Part shown: piece by piece, positions 32,394-43,156 of the stretch
How positions within the stretch are numbered: position 1 is the stretch's first letter
How the letters are laid out: each line of letters starts with the position of its first letter
Assembly: GCF_007625205.1 (NCBI RefSeq)
Contig: NZ_VMNI01000008.1
Coordinates: 62,001 to 126,000 of the forward strand
Direction of reading: 5' to 3'
Origin: Denitromonas ohlonensis
GTDB lineage: Bacteria; Pseudomonadota; Gammaproteobacteria; Burkholderiales; Rhodocyclaceae
Length of the DNA: 64,000 nt
Translations under genes and position numbers: made by a program
Notes under the pieces: model-generated
What the model was told of the DNA's origin: nothing
The model's database searches: none
Seen by the model: the letters and a program-made list of their open reading frames with translations, nothing else

Positions 32394-35273
32394 ATGTTCT
32401 CACCCTTCTCCTCCGACACCCGCCTGTTCGCGCTTGAATGGCGCGACGCCGCTTTCGACCTGCCTGTCGAAGCCTGGTGGGGCGCCGAGGCGGTGTCGTC
32501 GGGCTTTGAGTTCTGCATCGATCTGCTCTCCACCGACGCTTTCATCGAGCTCAAACACATGCTCGGCCAGGCGGTCACGCTGCACAGCACGCTGTCCGAC
32601 GGCAGCCGCAGTTCGCGCTCGGGTTTGGTGCGCTCGGTGCTCAAGCTCGGCGCCGACGGCGGCTTCTGTCGCTACCGCATCACGCTGGTGCCGTGGACCT
32701 GGCTGCTCTCGCGGGGGCGGCACAACCGGGTCTTTCAGGACAAGACTGTGGTGCAAATCGTCGACGCGGTGTTTGCCGACTACGCCGAGCATGCCGCCTG
32801 GCACTGGAGCGAGGAGGTGGCCGAGTTTCTCGCCGATGCCCGCCCGCGCAGCTACTGCGTGCAATACATGGAAAGCGACTACACCTTCGTCTCGCGCCTG
32901 CTGGCCGAAGAGGGCATCGGCTGGTGCATCGAAGACGACACCGGCGCGCCGGCCGGCCACCGCCTGCGCCTGTTTGCCGACAGCCCGCGCTGGCCGGAAG
33001 ATGCGCTCTCCGAGCACGCCAACGGCGGCCGCGGCATCCGCTTTCACCGCGCCGATTCGCAAGAAGATCAAGACGCTATCGTCGCCTTTGGCGAGTGCCG
33101 ACGCTTCGGCGCGGCCATCGGCTCCGTGCTCAGCTATGACTACAAAGCCAAGCGCGCCGTCGCCGTCAGCCTGCCCACGGCGCTGTCGATCGGCGGCACA
33201 CAGGCCCCGGCGCTGGAAGCCTATGACGACGCCGGCCTCTACGCCTTTGCCAACGCGCGCGAAGCCGAGCGCTACCAGCACCTGATGATGGAAGCGCTCG
33301 AAGCGCGTCACACCACCTTCCAGGGGCGCAGCACGGTGCGCAGCTTCCGCCCCGGCACCGCGTTTGACCTGCTCGATGCGCCGAGCCCCATCCCCGCCGC
33401 CACCGCCAATGCCGCCGAACCGCCACGCCTCAGCCTGCTAGCGCTCACCCACATCGGCATCAACAACCTGAGCGGTGAGCCCATGGCCGCCATCGCCAAA
33501 CGCCTGGGTGCGGCCGCGCTGATGATCGACGAGGCCACCACCGGCGAAGACGACGCCGCCCCGATCCGCGCACCGCACGCCCTCCCCACCGAGGCCCTGG
33601 CCCTCGCCGCCGAGCGCGGCTACGCCAACGCCTTCGAGGCACAGCCCGGTACACGCCCCTGGCGCCCCCAACTCACCGACGACACCGGCGCCCGCCTCAA
33701 CCCGCGCCCCACCGTCCATGGCCCGATGAGCGCCGTCGTCGTCGGCCCCAACGGCGAAACCCGCCCCAATGGCGCTGACGAGATCTGGTGCGATCGGCTC
33801 GGGCGAATCAAGATCCGCTTTCACTGGCAGCAAGCCCACACCGCCGATGACCGCGGCAGTTGCTGGGTGCGCGTGGTCACGCGCCAGGCCGGCCCCGGCA
33901 TGGGCTGGCAGGCGCTACCGCGCATCGGGCAGGAAGTCTTCGTCACCTTCCTCGGCAACGATATCGACCGCCCGCTGGTGCTCGGCGCGCTCTACAACGG
34001 GCAGGGCGAGGGCGGCATCACGCCCACGCCCGGCGGCGCCGACGCCAAGCCTGTCGACCGCTCAGTCTTCGAGCAATCCACCGACCACAGCCCCGCCGCG
34101 CAAGGCAATCTGACCGCTGGCAACAGCCCCGCCTGGCACGGCGCAGCGGCCAGCCAACACAATCACGCCGCCGCGCTCAGTGGCTTCAAAACCAAGGAAT
34201 TCGGCGCCCATGGCCGCTTCGCCGGCCACAACCAGCTGGTCTTCGACGACACCGACAACCAGCAACGCGCCGCCGTGCACAGCACCCAATACGCCTCGCA
34301 GCTCAACCTCGGCCACCTCATCCACCAGGCCGACAACTACCGCGGCAGTTTCCGCGGCACCGGCGCCGAGCTACGCACCGACGCCTGGGGCGCGCTGCGC
34401 GCCGCGCGCGGCATCACCCTGAGCACCTGGGCGCAGCACACCGACGCCGAGCCGGCCGGCGACATGGCCCCCGCCGCCGCCCTGCTCGGTCAGGCCGACG
34501 CCCTCGCCCAAACGCTCAGCAAAGCCGCCGCCACCCATCAAACCGTGCAGCTCGCCGCCGCCATCGGCAGCGGTGGTCCCCAGCAAAGCGCCATCGACCC
34601 AAACGCCGCCCCGCTCAAGGCCCTGCACACCGTCGCCCGCGGCATGGTCGACGGCGCCGATTTCGACGCCGCCTTGGCCGACGCCAAGCAAAAGAACACC
34701 GCCACCGCCGGCAAGCTCCCCCACCTCACGGACGCCGCCATCATCCAGGCCGCCAAAGCCGGCCTCGGCTTCGTCGCCGGCGGGCACATTCAGCTGAGTA
34801 ATGGCGAAACCATCAGCCTCATCAGCGGCGAGGACACCAACCTCGCCGTCGCCGGCAAAACCCGAATCCACACCGGCCAGGCCATCGGCCTGCTCGCCGG
34901 CGCCATTCGGGCCGGCGCGGACAACACCGGCATCACCATGATCGCTGCCAAAGACGACATCGAGATGCAGGCGCAAAGCGATGAGATGAAGTTTCAAGCG
35001 CGCGACGATCTGGAGATGGTCTCGATCACCGAACACATCGACTTCGCCGCCGGCAAACGCATCGTGCTGGCCACCGAGGGCGGCGCGAGCATCACCATCG
35101 ATGGCGGGATCACGGTCGAGTGCCCGGGCACGATTACGGTGCATGCGAGCAAGAAGAGCTTTGCCGGACCGACGCGTGGCGACTATGGACTACCGACATT
35201 CCCGCAAACCGTCTGCAAGGAGTGTCTGCTGGCAGCGATGAAAGCGGGATCCCCCTTCGCCACCATGCAGTAA
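32394..35273 (+). CDS. vgrG: Type VI secretion system spike protein VgrG
   Basis: This 959-residue protein starts with the gp27-like region (LFALEWRDAAFDLPVEAWWG; the Rhs/Vgr family pattern) to about residue 400. The gp5-like OB-fold follows (about 445-560; ADEIWCDRLGRIKIRFHWQ, CWVRV and QEVFVTFLGNDIDRPLVLG), then a GN-rich stretch and a DUF2345 beta-helix domain (about 770-922; SNGETISLISGEDTNL). It ends in a tail with CX2C (C941/C944) found in a VgrG subclass. The protein trimerises to tip the Hcp tube and carries effectors. No other T6SS structural gene is in the window, so this is an orphan vgrG with its cargo genes downstream. An AT-rich TAAAAT at 32360-32365 may be the -10. Confidence 0.95.
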   Translation: MFSPFSSDTRLFALEWRDAAFDLPVEAWWGAEAVSSGFEFCIDLLSTDAFIELKHMLGQAVTLHSTLSDGSRSSRSGLVRSVLKLGADGGFCRYRITLVPWTWLLSRGRHNRVFQDKTVVQIVDAVFADYAEHAAWHWSEEVAEFLADARPRSYCVQYMESDYTFVSRLLAEEGIGWCIEDDTGAPAGHRLRLFADSPRWPEDALSEHANGGRGIRFHRADSQEDQDAIVAFGECRRFGAAIGSVLSYDYKAKRAVAVSLPTALSIGGTQAPALEAYDDAGLYAFANAREAERYQHLMMEALEARHTTFQGRSTVRSFRPGTAFDLLDAPSPIPAATANAAEPPRLSLLALTHIGINNLSGEPMAAIAKRLGAAALMIDEATTGEDDAAPIRAPHALPTEALALAAERGYANAFEAQPGTRPWRPQLTDDTGARLNPRPTVHGPMSAVVVGPNGETRPNGADEIWCDRLGRIKIRFHWQQAHTADDRGSCWVRVVTRQAGPGMGWQALPRIGQEVFVTFLGNDIDRPLVLGALYNGQGEGGITPTPGGADAKPVDRSVFEQSTDHSPAAQGNLTAGNSPAWHGAAASQHNHAAALSGFKTKEFGAHGRFAGHNQLVFDDTDNQQRAAVHSTQYASQLNLGHLIHQADNYRGSFRGTGAELRTDAWGALRAARGITLSTWAQHTDAEPAGDMAPAAALLGQADALAQTLSKAAATHQTVQLAAAIGSGGPQQSAIDPNAAPLKALHTVARGMVDGADFDAALADAKQKNTATAGKLPHLTDAAIIQAAKAGLGFVAGGHIQLSNGETISLISGEDTNLAVAGKTRIHTGQAIGLLAGAIRAGADNTGITMIAAKDDIEMQAQSDEMKFQARDDLEMVSITEHIDFAAGKRIVLATEGGASITIDGGITVECPGTITVHASKKSFAGPTRGDYGLPTFPQTVCKECLLAAMKAGSPFATMQ

Positions 35274-35287
35274 GGACGGACGACACA

Positions 35288-36238
35288 ATGCCCCGCTTCC
35301 TGCAAAACGCTCATCACGCCGGCCTTGCCACGCAATTGGTGCAGTGGCTGGCACACTGCGCCGACGCATCGCACGCCCCTTATGCCCTGGTCGATATGAG
35401 CATGCTCGACGCAAGCGCGCATCGCCATCTCGGCCGTGCAATTGGGCCGTCGACGCCGCTCCTCGCGGGCGGTCGCTACGCAGCATACGGCGAACTCGGA
35501 CCTCGGCTATTCGCTCTGGGAGCAGTCGAGGCATCGGCACTTGAACGCCTGCTCTCGCTCACCGATGGCCACCCAGCGTTGTCGGTGCTTGAAGTCGCAA
35601 CACGCGACGGAGCGCCCGAGTGTCACACGCTGCAGTGGCTGGCCGACGCGCAATGTGCCGACGACACCCGGCTCTACTGCCGCTACGCCGACACCCGCAT
35701 CCTGCCCAATGTGCTTGGCATTCTTGATCCGGCACAAACGACACGGCTCGCCGACACGGCGCGTCGATGGGCCTGGGTCGCTCGTGACGGCACCCTACAG
35801 ACGACGAATATCGCGCCAGCCAACGCCGCAGCCCCCCTCGGCGACGAAACCAGCATCCGCTTCAACGACGCGCAATTTGCCGCCCTCATGCAAACCGCCG
35901 AAGCCGATACGCTGTTCGACATGCTGAACGAGCACACCCCCGAAATCATCCCCAACGCCGAACCCGCCGCGCTGTGGCGCCGGCTTGACGCGCTGCTCGG
36001 CATTGCCCGCAGCCACGGCATCACCGACGCCCCCGATCAACGCCAGTTCATCACCCTCGCCTGGAGCGCATCCGAACACTTCCACACGCTCCCGGCCCTG
36101 GTACCGACCTTCGACGCAACCCGTCGCGGCACATTGCGATTTACCGATGCGCTGGCGAATTGGGACAATGACATCTGGGATCAAATCGAAGCCATGGCGG
36201 ATGCTTCCGCCGTCGCCTCAGCATCGGAGCCGCAATGA
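35288..36238 (+). CDS. DUF4123 domain protein (T6SS effector adaptor/chaperone)
   Basis: This 316-residue protein has a DUF4123-type N-terminal half (about 20-140), recognisable from YALVDMSMLD and the following LLAGGRYAAYGELGPRLFAL and FCRYADTRIL-like segments. DUF4123 proteins (TEC/Tap) load effectors onto VgrG in characterised systems. The position directly between vgrG and the phospholipase gene fits that job exactly. The C-terminal part (about 200-316) is helical and contains DQRQFITLAWS. The ATG at 35288 lies 14 bases after vgrG, and its stop overlaps the next start (ATGA). Pairing with this VgrG and effector is inferred from order. Confidence 0.85.
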   Translation: MPRFLQNAHHAGLATQLVQWLAHCADASHAPYALVDMSMLDASAHRHLGRAIGPSTPLLAGGRYAAYGELGPRLFALGAVEASALERLLSLTDGHPALSVLEVATRDGAPECHTLQWLADAQCADDTRLYCRYADTRILPNVLGILDPAQTTRLADTARRWAWVARDGTLQTTNIAPANAAAPLGDETSIRFNDAQFAALMQTAEADTLFDMLNEHTPEIIPNAEPAALWRRLDALLGIARSHGITDAPDQRQFITLAWSASEHFHTLPALVPTFDATRRGTLRFTDALANWDNDIWDQIEAMADASAVASASEPQ

Positions 36239-36798
36239 TTCACACCCTCATCCACCCCGCCCGATGGCGCGCCACGCTTTGCGCCTTGTTCGCGCTACTG
36301 ACGCTGACCGCCTGCGATGTCACCAACGACGACCGGCCCGACCCGAACATCACGGCCAGTTCCTTGTCGCGCTACAACTTCAGCTCGGAGGGCGTTCAGG
36401 AGTTTTACGTTGATGGTGTCTGGGGTAGCGGCGTAGGCATTGGCAGCGGCGGGGGCTCGGTGTGCTGCGTGATGATTCCGAACAAGTGGCATGAGGGGCT
36501 GCAGGTGACGGTCGAGTGGCGACGAAGCGATTGTGGAGTACCAAAGTCATCGGAATGCACACTGGAAAACGTAGGGAACTGGCCCAAGAAAACTCTTAAG
36601 AAAACCGTCCCCATCGAGCCGTACGACGTGCTTGACGAAACCCAGGTGTTCTTCCTGCCGAACGACGAAATCAAGATTTATGTGACGGACAAGAGCCCTT
36701 GGCACGCAGGCCATCCGTCAAAACTCCTCTCCAAACTCGGAGACATCGACCAGCGCCCATTCACAGACGCAGAAATGAAGAGGTTCATGGAGCCATGA
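36235..36798 (+). CDS. DUF3304 lipoprotein, probable T6SS immunity or accessory protein
   Basis: This 187-residue protein has a lipoprotein signal (hydrophobic LCALFALLTLTAC; lipidated Cys about residue 24). The mature part resembles the DUF3304 family: SLSRYNFSSEGVQEFYVDG, GGGSVCCVMIPNKWHEGLQVTVEWR and the acidic C-terminus. Homologues repeatedly sit beside Tle-type phospholipase effectors. A periplasm-facing lipoprotein is the expected form of an immunity protein against a lipase that attacks the membrane from the periplasm. It is coupled by four-base overlaps on both sides. The immunity assignment is inference; the membrane protein downstream of the lipase is the alternative. Confidence 0.78.
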   Translation: MIHTLIHPARWRATLCALFALLTLTACDVTNDDRPDPNITASSLSRYNFSSEGVQEFYVDGVWGSGVGIGSGGGSVCCVMIPNKWHEGLQVTVEWRRSDCGVPKSSECTLENVGNWPKKTLKKTVPIEPYDVLDETQVFFLPNDEIKIYVTDKSPWHAGHPSKLLSKLGDIDQRPFTDAEMKRFMEP

Positions 36799-38627
36799 GC
36801 GCCACTACGCCCCCAACAAACCTCCCCGGTCTGCGCGCATTGTCTGCCCGAGAGCAAGCTCAGCGAGTTGCCGCCTACGGTTGTATCGCCGACACGAAGA
36901 AACCCAGCTGTCGACAGACCATTTGGGTCGGCATGTTCTTTGATGGCACCAATAACAACAAGCATCGCGACCAGGAGCTGATTCCGAACCCGAACGCGCG
37001 CAGCCATTCCAATGTTGTCGTGCTGCATGATGCGTTTCGAGATGAACGAAAAGAAGGCTATTACGCCTACTACGTCCCCGGTGTAGGGACGGCTTTTCCC
37101 GAGATCGGCGAGACGACTGAGTCCTCCAATGGTAAATCCATGGCCACCGGCGGCGAGGCCCGCTTGTACTGGGCCATGATCCAGCTCTACAACGCAGTCA
37201 ATTGGGCCATCCATGGCCGCAACCTCATAGCGGCTGGCGAAGCCAAAACGTCCATCCGTAATCCAGACACCCTCAAAAATGGCTGGACGCTCTTCTCGGG
37301 CAAACGACGCGCTTTCTTCGAACAGGCGGAACGCCGTCTGCGGCAGTCCATCGCCCATCAGAAACCGGAAATCACACTGATCAACGTCTCGACCTTCGGT
37401 TTCTCTCGCGGGGCGGCGCAGGCGCGCGCCTGGGCGAACTGGGTTCTGGAATGCTGCAAGTCCGAGGCCGGTGCTTATACGTTTTGCGGCATCCCGATCC
37501 GTTTCCAGTTCATGGGCTTGTTCGATACCGTGGCCTCGGTGGGCCTGGCCGATTCGTCGCCGATTGGCGGTGATGGCTTGATGGACTGGGCGGACGGCAG
37601 CATGGCCATCTCACCGGCCATCGAGCGCTGTGTGCACTATGTGGCGGCACACGAAATCCGCAAGTCCTTCCCGCTGAGCACGGCGCGCGATGGCGCGGCC
37701 TATCCGGCCAATTGCGTTGAAGTGGTGTACCCAGGCGCGCATTCGGATGTGGGTGGTGGTTATGCACCGGGCGAACAGGGCAAGGCACCGGGCCGTCGGG
37801 CCTTGCTGGCCTCGCAGGTGCCGCTGGTGAATATGTATCTGGAAGCGCGCAAGTCAGGGGTGCCGCTGCTCGATCCCACGACGCTTGTAACTGAAAACAA
37901 GGACGAAGTCGTCGACGACCTCAAAATCGACCCCACCCTCGCCACCCGTTTCCGCGACTACACCGTCTGGTCCGCCGGCTCGGCGGCGAAGGTCGAAGAC
38001 CTGTTGTTCAAGCACATGCGCCTTTACTGGCGTTGGCGCCTGCGCGTGGCGCCGCAGTTCAAGAAGCTGACCAGCTACCAGCGCGCCAATGCGCAAGACC
38101 GCGAAGACCTGACGGCGAGTGAGGGCGACTTCCAGCGCGACGTTGCCCGGGCAATGGAGCGCAAGCGCCGGAAAGACGACATGGAGCGACGCCGGACAAT
38201 GCACCCAATACCCGGCCGCCAGCTACCGCCGGCAACATCGACACCCGTGTATCAGGCGGCCATCGATGAAGCGGCGCGCACCAGCGAGGTGCCCGAACCG
38301 GTGCATGCCTTCTTTGACGAGCATGTGCACGATTCACATGCGTCGTTCTATCTTGCCGGCCCCTTGGGCACCTACGACAGGGCCGAAAAGCTGCAGTTAG
38401 CTAAGGATAAGCAGCGTCGCGGCGAAACGCTCACCGCGTTCGAGGGACGCATGCTGGCAGAGGACGCCAGATCTCCCGGCAGCTTCCCGGTGATGCAAGA
38501 CTCGGACTATGAGGACCTGCTGGACATGGAGGACAAGATCACTGAACTGACGGTCAAGCGCATGACGGACACGCGACGAGAGAGCGACGGCCATGTGCGC
38601 CGCCGGGTAGTGTTTGATCGGAGCTGA
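36795..38627 (+). CDS. DUF2235 / Tle1-like phospholipase effector of the T6SS
   Basis: This 610-residue protein has the alpha/beta-hydrolase signature of DUF2235: WVGMFFDGTNNNK (about 44-56), YYVPGVGT, and the nucleophile elbow GFSRGAAQAR with S204. An Asp in GLFDTVAS (D244) and a His in YPGAHSDVGGGY (H316) follow with spacing like the Ser-Asp-His triad of Tle1 effectors. A mostly helical charged C-terminal half (370-610) may bind the adaptor or the membrane. Tle1 enzymes are phospholipases A delivered to target bacteria by VgrG. The start at 36795 overlaps the previous stop. Effector status is inferred from the family and the vgrG-DUF4123 context. Confidence 0.9.
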   Translation: MSATTPPTNLPGLRALSAREQAQRVAAYGCIADTKKPSCRQTIWVGMFFDGTNNNKHRDQELIPNPNARSHSNVVVLHDAFRDERKEGYYAYYVPGVGTAFPEIGETTESSNGKSMATGGEARLYWAMIQLYNAVNWAIHGRNLIAAGEAKTSIRNPDTLKNGWTLFSGKRRAFFEQAERRLRQSIAHQKPEITLINVSTFGFSRGAAQARAWANWVLECCKSEAGAYTFCGIPIRFQFMGLFDTVASVGLADSSPIGGDGLMDWADGSMAISPAIERCVHYVAAHEIRKSFPLSTARDGAAYPANCVEVVYPGAHSDVGGGYAPGEQGKAPGRRALLASQVPLVNMYLEARKSGVPLLDPTTLVTENKDEVVDDLKIDPTLATRFRDYTVWSAGSAAKVEDLLFKHMRLYWRWRLRVAPQFKKLTSYQRANAQDREDLTASEGDFQRDVARAMERKRRKDDMERRRTMHPIPGRQLPPATSTPVYQAAIDEAARTSEVPEPVHAFFDEHVHDSHASFYLAGPLGTYDRAEKLQLAKDKQRRGETLTAFEGRMLAEDARSPGSFPVMQDSDYEDLLDMEDKITELTVKRMTDTRRESDGHVRRRVVFDRS

Positions 38628-38636
38628 TTCGCAATC

Positions 38637-39518
38637 ATGGAGAACACCCTCACCGAAGCCCCACCACCACACAAGTGCCGACTGGGCGTAGCTGGTTGGG
38701 CAACGAGTTTCGCACTGCTGATTTCGGTGCTGACGCTGGCTTTGACCCTAATCGGCTACGGGTACGATCTTGCGTACCTGGAACCCTTCGGCCTAAGCCC
38801 AGAAATGGTCGGACGGTCGCCGCTGGATTTTCTGATGCGCAGCTATCGGCCGTTGATGCACTGGACAGAGCCGATGGCCCGCATATGGAATCTGGGAACC
38901 TTTCTTTCATGGCTAGAATCGTGGTTATCAAGCCAAACAGTCCAGCTGCTGATGGCGGCACTTGGCATAACATTGACGATCGCCATCTACCTGACCCAGG
39001 CTTGGCGCCCAATCATCAGGCCAACACTCGGCCAAATGACCACAGCACTCAGAGCACATCACTACATCGCGCCAGCCCTTCGGGTGTTTCGCCGGCTGAC
39101 ACCTCGTCGATCCCGACTATTGGGGTATTTCGGCTGGCTGGCAGTGCCGTTGGGTTTTGTTTCCGCCGCCAGCGCGGTGTATTTGATCATGAGCCTCGTG
39201 CTTTCTTTGCTATTTGTCATGGTCGTGTATATCCCTTCTCTGGGGGTATCCAGCGGAAGCGCCGATGCAAAGATCCAAGTGATAACTGCACAGACGTGTG
39301 ATCTTCGCCAAGCCCGAGTGGCGCCATGCGTGCGTATTCGCGACGAGAATGGTGCAGGTGAAAACGTCCAAGGACGGTTAATCGATATCTCCGGCGGCCG
39401 CGCCTATCTCTTCGTCGCAAATACCGGAAGTGACGGCCGGCAGTTTGTTTCGGTACCCCTTGATCACAAGACGGTCGAGTTAGTAGCAACGCTTCGCGTC
39501 ACCGAACCCCATCCATAA
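38637..39518 (+). CDS. Membrane protein at the end of the vgrG cassette, candidate immunity protein
   Basis: This 293-residue protein has about four membrane helices (about 18-42, 100-122, 160-185 and 183-205, the last two adjacent) and a C-terminal soluble domain (about 210-293) containing two cysteines (CDLRQARVAPC) and IDISGGRAYLFVA. I recognise no named family. It begins nine bases after the phospholipase stop, so it is in the same transcript. Inner-membrane proteins with periplasmic domains are plausible immunity proteins for membrane-attacking effectors. This is a guess from position; the topology of the C-terminal domain cannot be decided by eye. Confidence 0.6.
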   Translation: MENTLTEAPPPHKCRLGVAGWATSFALLISVLTLALTLIGYGYDLAYLEPFGLSPEMVGRSPLDFLMRSYRPLMHWTEPMARIWNLGTFLSWLESWLSSQTVQLLMAALGITLTIAIYLTQAWRPIIRPTLGQMTTALRAHHYIAPALRVFRRLTPRRSRLLGYFGWLAVPLGFVSAASAVYLIMSLVLSLLFVMVVYIPSLGVSSGSADAKIQVITAQTCDLRQARVAPCVRIRDENGAGENVQGRLIDISGGRAYLFVANTGSDGRQFVSVPLDHKTVELVATLRVTEPHP

Positions 39519-39533
39519 TGGCAAGAGCACCTA

Positions 39534-41060
<1,527 letters not shown>

Positions 41061-41110
41061 GATTGTCTCCTCCTCCGTGGCGGGCGGCCTCTGCGGACCG
41101 CCTTTGCCGG

Positions 41111-42274
41111 TTATTTGATGGCTTCGAGAATGCTCACGTAGCTGGCCACGGCCGAGCCGCCCATGTTGAACACGGCGCCGAGTCGGGCGTCGGGCACCTG
41201 AATGTCACCCGCCGCGCCAGTGAGCTGCATGGCGCTCATCACATGCATGGACACGCCGGTGGCGCCCACCGGATGGCCCTTGGCCTTGAGGCCGCCAGAA
41301 GGGTTGATGGGCAGGCGACCGTCGCGTCGGCTGATGCCATCGAGAATCACCCGCGCGCCCTCGCCCTGCTGGGCGAGGCCCATGGCTTCGTAGCTGAGCA
41401 ACTCGGCGATGGTGAAGCAGTCGTGCACCTCGGCGAAGGCCAGGTCGTCCAGACACGTGCCAGCGGCGGTCATCGCTTGGGCAAAGGCGCGGCGCGGTCC
41501 CTCGAAGGCAATCACATCGCGCATCGACATGGGCAGGTAGTCGGTGACCTGGGCGGTGGCGCGAAAGCCCACGGCTTTCTGGAAATCGCCAATCCGCTCG
41601 GGCGCGACCACGATCATCGCTGCAGCGCCGTCGGCGACCGTTGAACAGTCCGACACCTTGAGCGGCGGCGCGACGATGCGGTTGCGTTCCGACTCATGCC
41701 GGCAGTAGTCGAAGCCGAGATCCTTGCGGATGTGGGCATACGGGTTGAGCGCCCCGTTGGCGTGGTTCTTGGCGGCGATGTGGGCCAGCGCGTCGAGCTG
41801 TTCGCCGTAGCGGTCGAAGTAGGCCTGGGCCATCTGCGCGAAAATGCCGGGGAAGCTCAGCTGCCCCTCCTCGGGCTGGTAGCTGCAGCCGGCCAACACG
41901 CGGGCCACCTCGGGGGTGGTGAGCGCGTTCATCTTCTCGACGCCAATCACCAGCGCCACGCCGCTGCGCCCCGCAGCGATGCGATCAAGCGCGCCATGCA
42001 GCGCGGCCGAGCCGCTGGCGCAGGCATTTTCGTAGCGCGTGGCCGGCTTGAAGCGCAGCCCCGGCGCGGCCTGCAGCGGCAAAGCGGCGGGAAAAGACTG
42101 GGCGTCGAAACCGCCCAGATTGCCGATGTGGATCGAATCCACCTCGTCCGCTGGGACGCCGGCGTCGGCCAGCGCCTCGGTCGTCACCCGCAACACCAGC
42201 GATTCGAGGGTTTCATCGTCGAGCCGGCCGAAACGCGTGTGCGCCCAGCCGACCATTGCCGCCTGCATCGTCAT
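41111..42274 (-). CDS. SCP2-type thiolase (acetyl-CoA acetyltransferase family)
   Basis: This 387-residue thiolase-fold protein has the nucleophile C85 in YENACASGSAAL. The substrate-proximal DCFTIAELLSYEAMG segment and NPSGGLKAKGHPVGATG (about 325-341), with the catalytic His, are also present. The second catalytic Cys of classical biosynthetic thiolases (CGGG) is absent and the C-terminus reads FNMGGSAVASYVSI, as in SCP2-type thiolases that often act on branched or unusual acyl-CoAs or work with a DUF35 partner. No DUF35 partner gene is seen here. It lies 10 bases downstream of the SDR gene and 50 before the ligase gene. Confidence 0.9.
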   Translation of the reverse strand: MTMQAAMVGWAHTRFGRLDDETLESLVLRVTTEALADAGVPADEVDSIHIGNLGGFDAQSFPAALPLQAAPGLRFKPATRYENACASGSAALHGALDRIAAGRSGVALVIGVEKMNALTTPEVARVLAGCSYQPEEGQLSFPGIFAQMAQAYFDRYGEQLDALAHIAAKNHANGALNPYAHIRKDLGFDYCRHESERNRIVAPPLKVSDCSTVADGAAAMIVVAPERIGDFQKAVGFRATAQVTDYLPMSMRDVIAFEGPRRAFAQAMTAAGTCLDDLAFAEVHDCFTIAELLSYEAMGLAQQGEGARVILDGISRRDGRLPINPSGGLKAKGHPVGATGVSMHVMSAMQLTGAAGDIQVPDARLGAVFNMGGSAVASYVSILEAIK

Positions 42275-42284
42275 CGCGGCGCCC

Positions 42285-43028
42285 TTAAATGGTCAAGCCG
42301 CCAGAGACTTCCAGCACCGCGCCGTTCATGTAGCTGGCGTCTTTCGACAGCAAAAAGGCGGCCACCGCAGCAATCTCGGCTGGCTCGCCCATGCGGCCCA
42401 GCGGCACTTCCGACTCCATGCTCTTGAGCACGTTCTCTGGCATCGAGGCGAGAATCGGCGTGGCGATGAAGCCGGGGCAGATCGCGTTGCTGCGCACGCC
42501 CTTGCGGCCCAACTCCTTGGCCCAGGTTTTGGTCATGCCGAGCACGCCCGCTTTGGCGGCGGCGTAGTTGGTCTGGCCGAAGTTGCCATACACGCCCACC
42601 ACCGACGAGATATTCACGATCGACCCGCTGCCCTGCGCCAGGAAGGTATCCACGAAAGCGCGCGTGCAGTTGTAGACGCCCTTGAGGTTCACGCCGATCA
42701 CGCGGTCCCACTGTTCTTCGCTCATCTTCTTGAGTTGCGCGTCGGCGACGATGCCGGCGTTGTTGACCAGGCCGTCGATGCGCCCGAACGCGCCGATCAC
42801 GTCTGCCGCCGCGTTCTTGACCGCCGCACTATTGGCCACATTCACGGCCCAACCGCAGGCCGTGACATTGTAGGTTTCGCTCAGTTCAGCCGCCTTTGCC
42901 TTGGCGGCATCGGCGTCCAGATCCCACACCGCGATGGCCGCACCTTCGGCCGCGCAGCGTCGGGCGATGGCTTCACCAATGCCTTGGGCTGCGCCGGTCA
43001 CGACCACCACTTTGTCTTTCAAATTCAT
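42285..43028 (-). CDS. Short-chain dehydrogenase/reductase, FabG-like
   Basis: This 247-residue classical SDR has TGAAQGIG (11-18), NNAG (89-92), N114 in GVNLKG and the Ser-Tyr-Lys triad S142, Y155 and K159, and ends in NGAVLEVSGGLTI. The likely reaction is NAD(P)-dependent interconversion of 3-hydroxyacyl-CoA and 3-oxoacyl-CoA, the step before thiolytic cleavage by the neighbouring thiolase. It is the first gene of the leftward SDR-thiolase-ligase operon and is divergent from a LysR regulator. A role in acid degradation rather than fatty-acid synthesis is inferred from the context. Confidence 0.92.
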   Translation of the reverse strand: MNLKDKVVVVTGAAQGIGEAIARRCAAEGAAIAVWDLDADAAKAKAAELSETYNVTACGWAVNVANSAAVKNAAADVIGAFGRIDGLVNNAGIVADAQLKKMSEEQWDRVIGVNLKGVYNCTRAFVDTFLAQGSGSIVNISSVVGVYGNFGQTNYAAAKAGVLGMTKTWAKELGRKGVRSNAICPGFIATPILASMPENVLKSMESEVPLGRMGEPAEIAAVAAFLLSKDASYMNGAVLEVSGGLTI

Positions 43029-43123
43029 TTGCTTGTCCTCGTCAAGATCGCTGCATGGCGTGCAGTATCAGCGGACCTTATCACCCCATAAAAGCAGAAC
43101 AAAGCGCATACTCACCGCATCGT

Positions 43124-43139
43124 TGTGCATATTTGCACA
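43124..43139. promoter_or_regulatory. Perfect palindrome in the SDR/LysR intergenic region, likely LysR operator
   Basis: TGTGCA-TATT-TGCACA is a perfect 16-base inverted repeat located 17 bases before the LysR start and 95 bases before the SDR start. The form fits a T-N11-A LysR box. It probably mediates autoregulation and control of the divergent operon. Confidence 0.65.
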
Positions 43140-43156
43140 TCAATCCGGAGTGAGCC

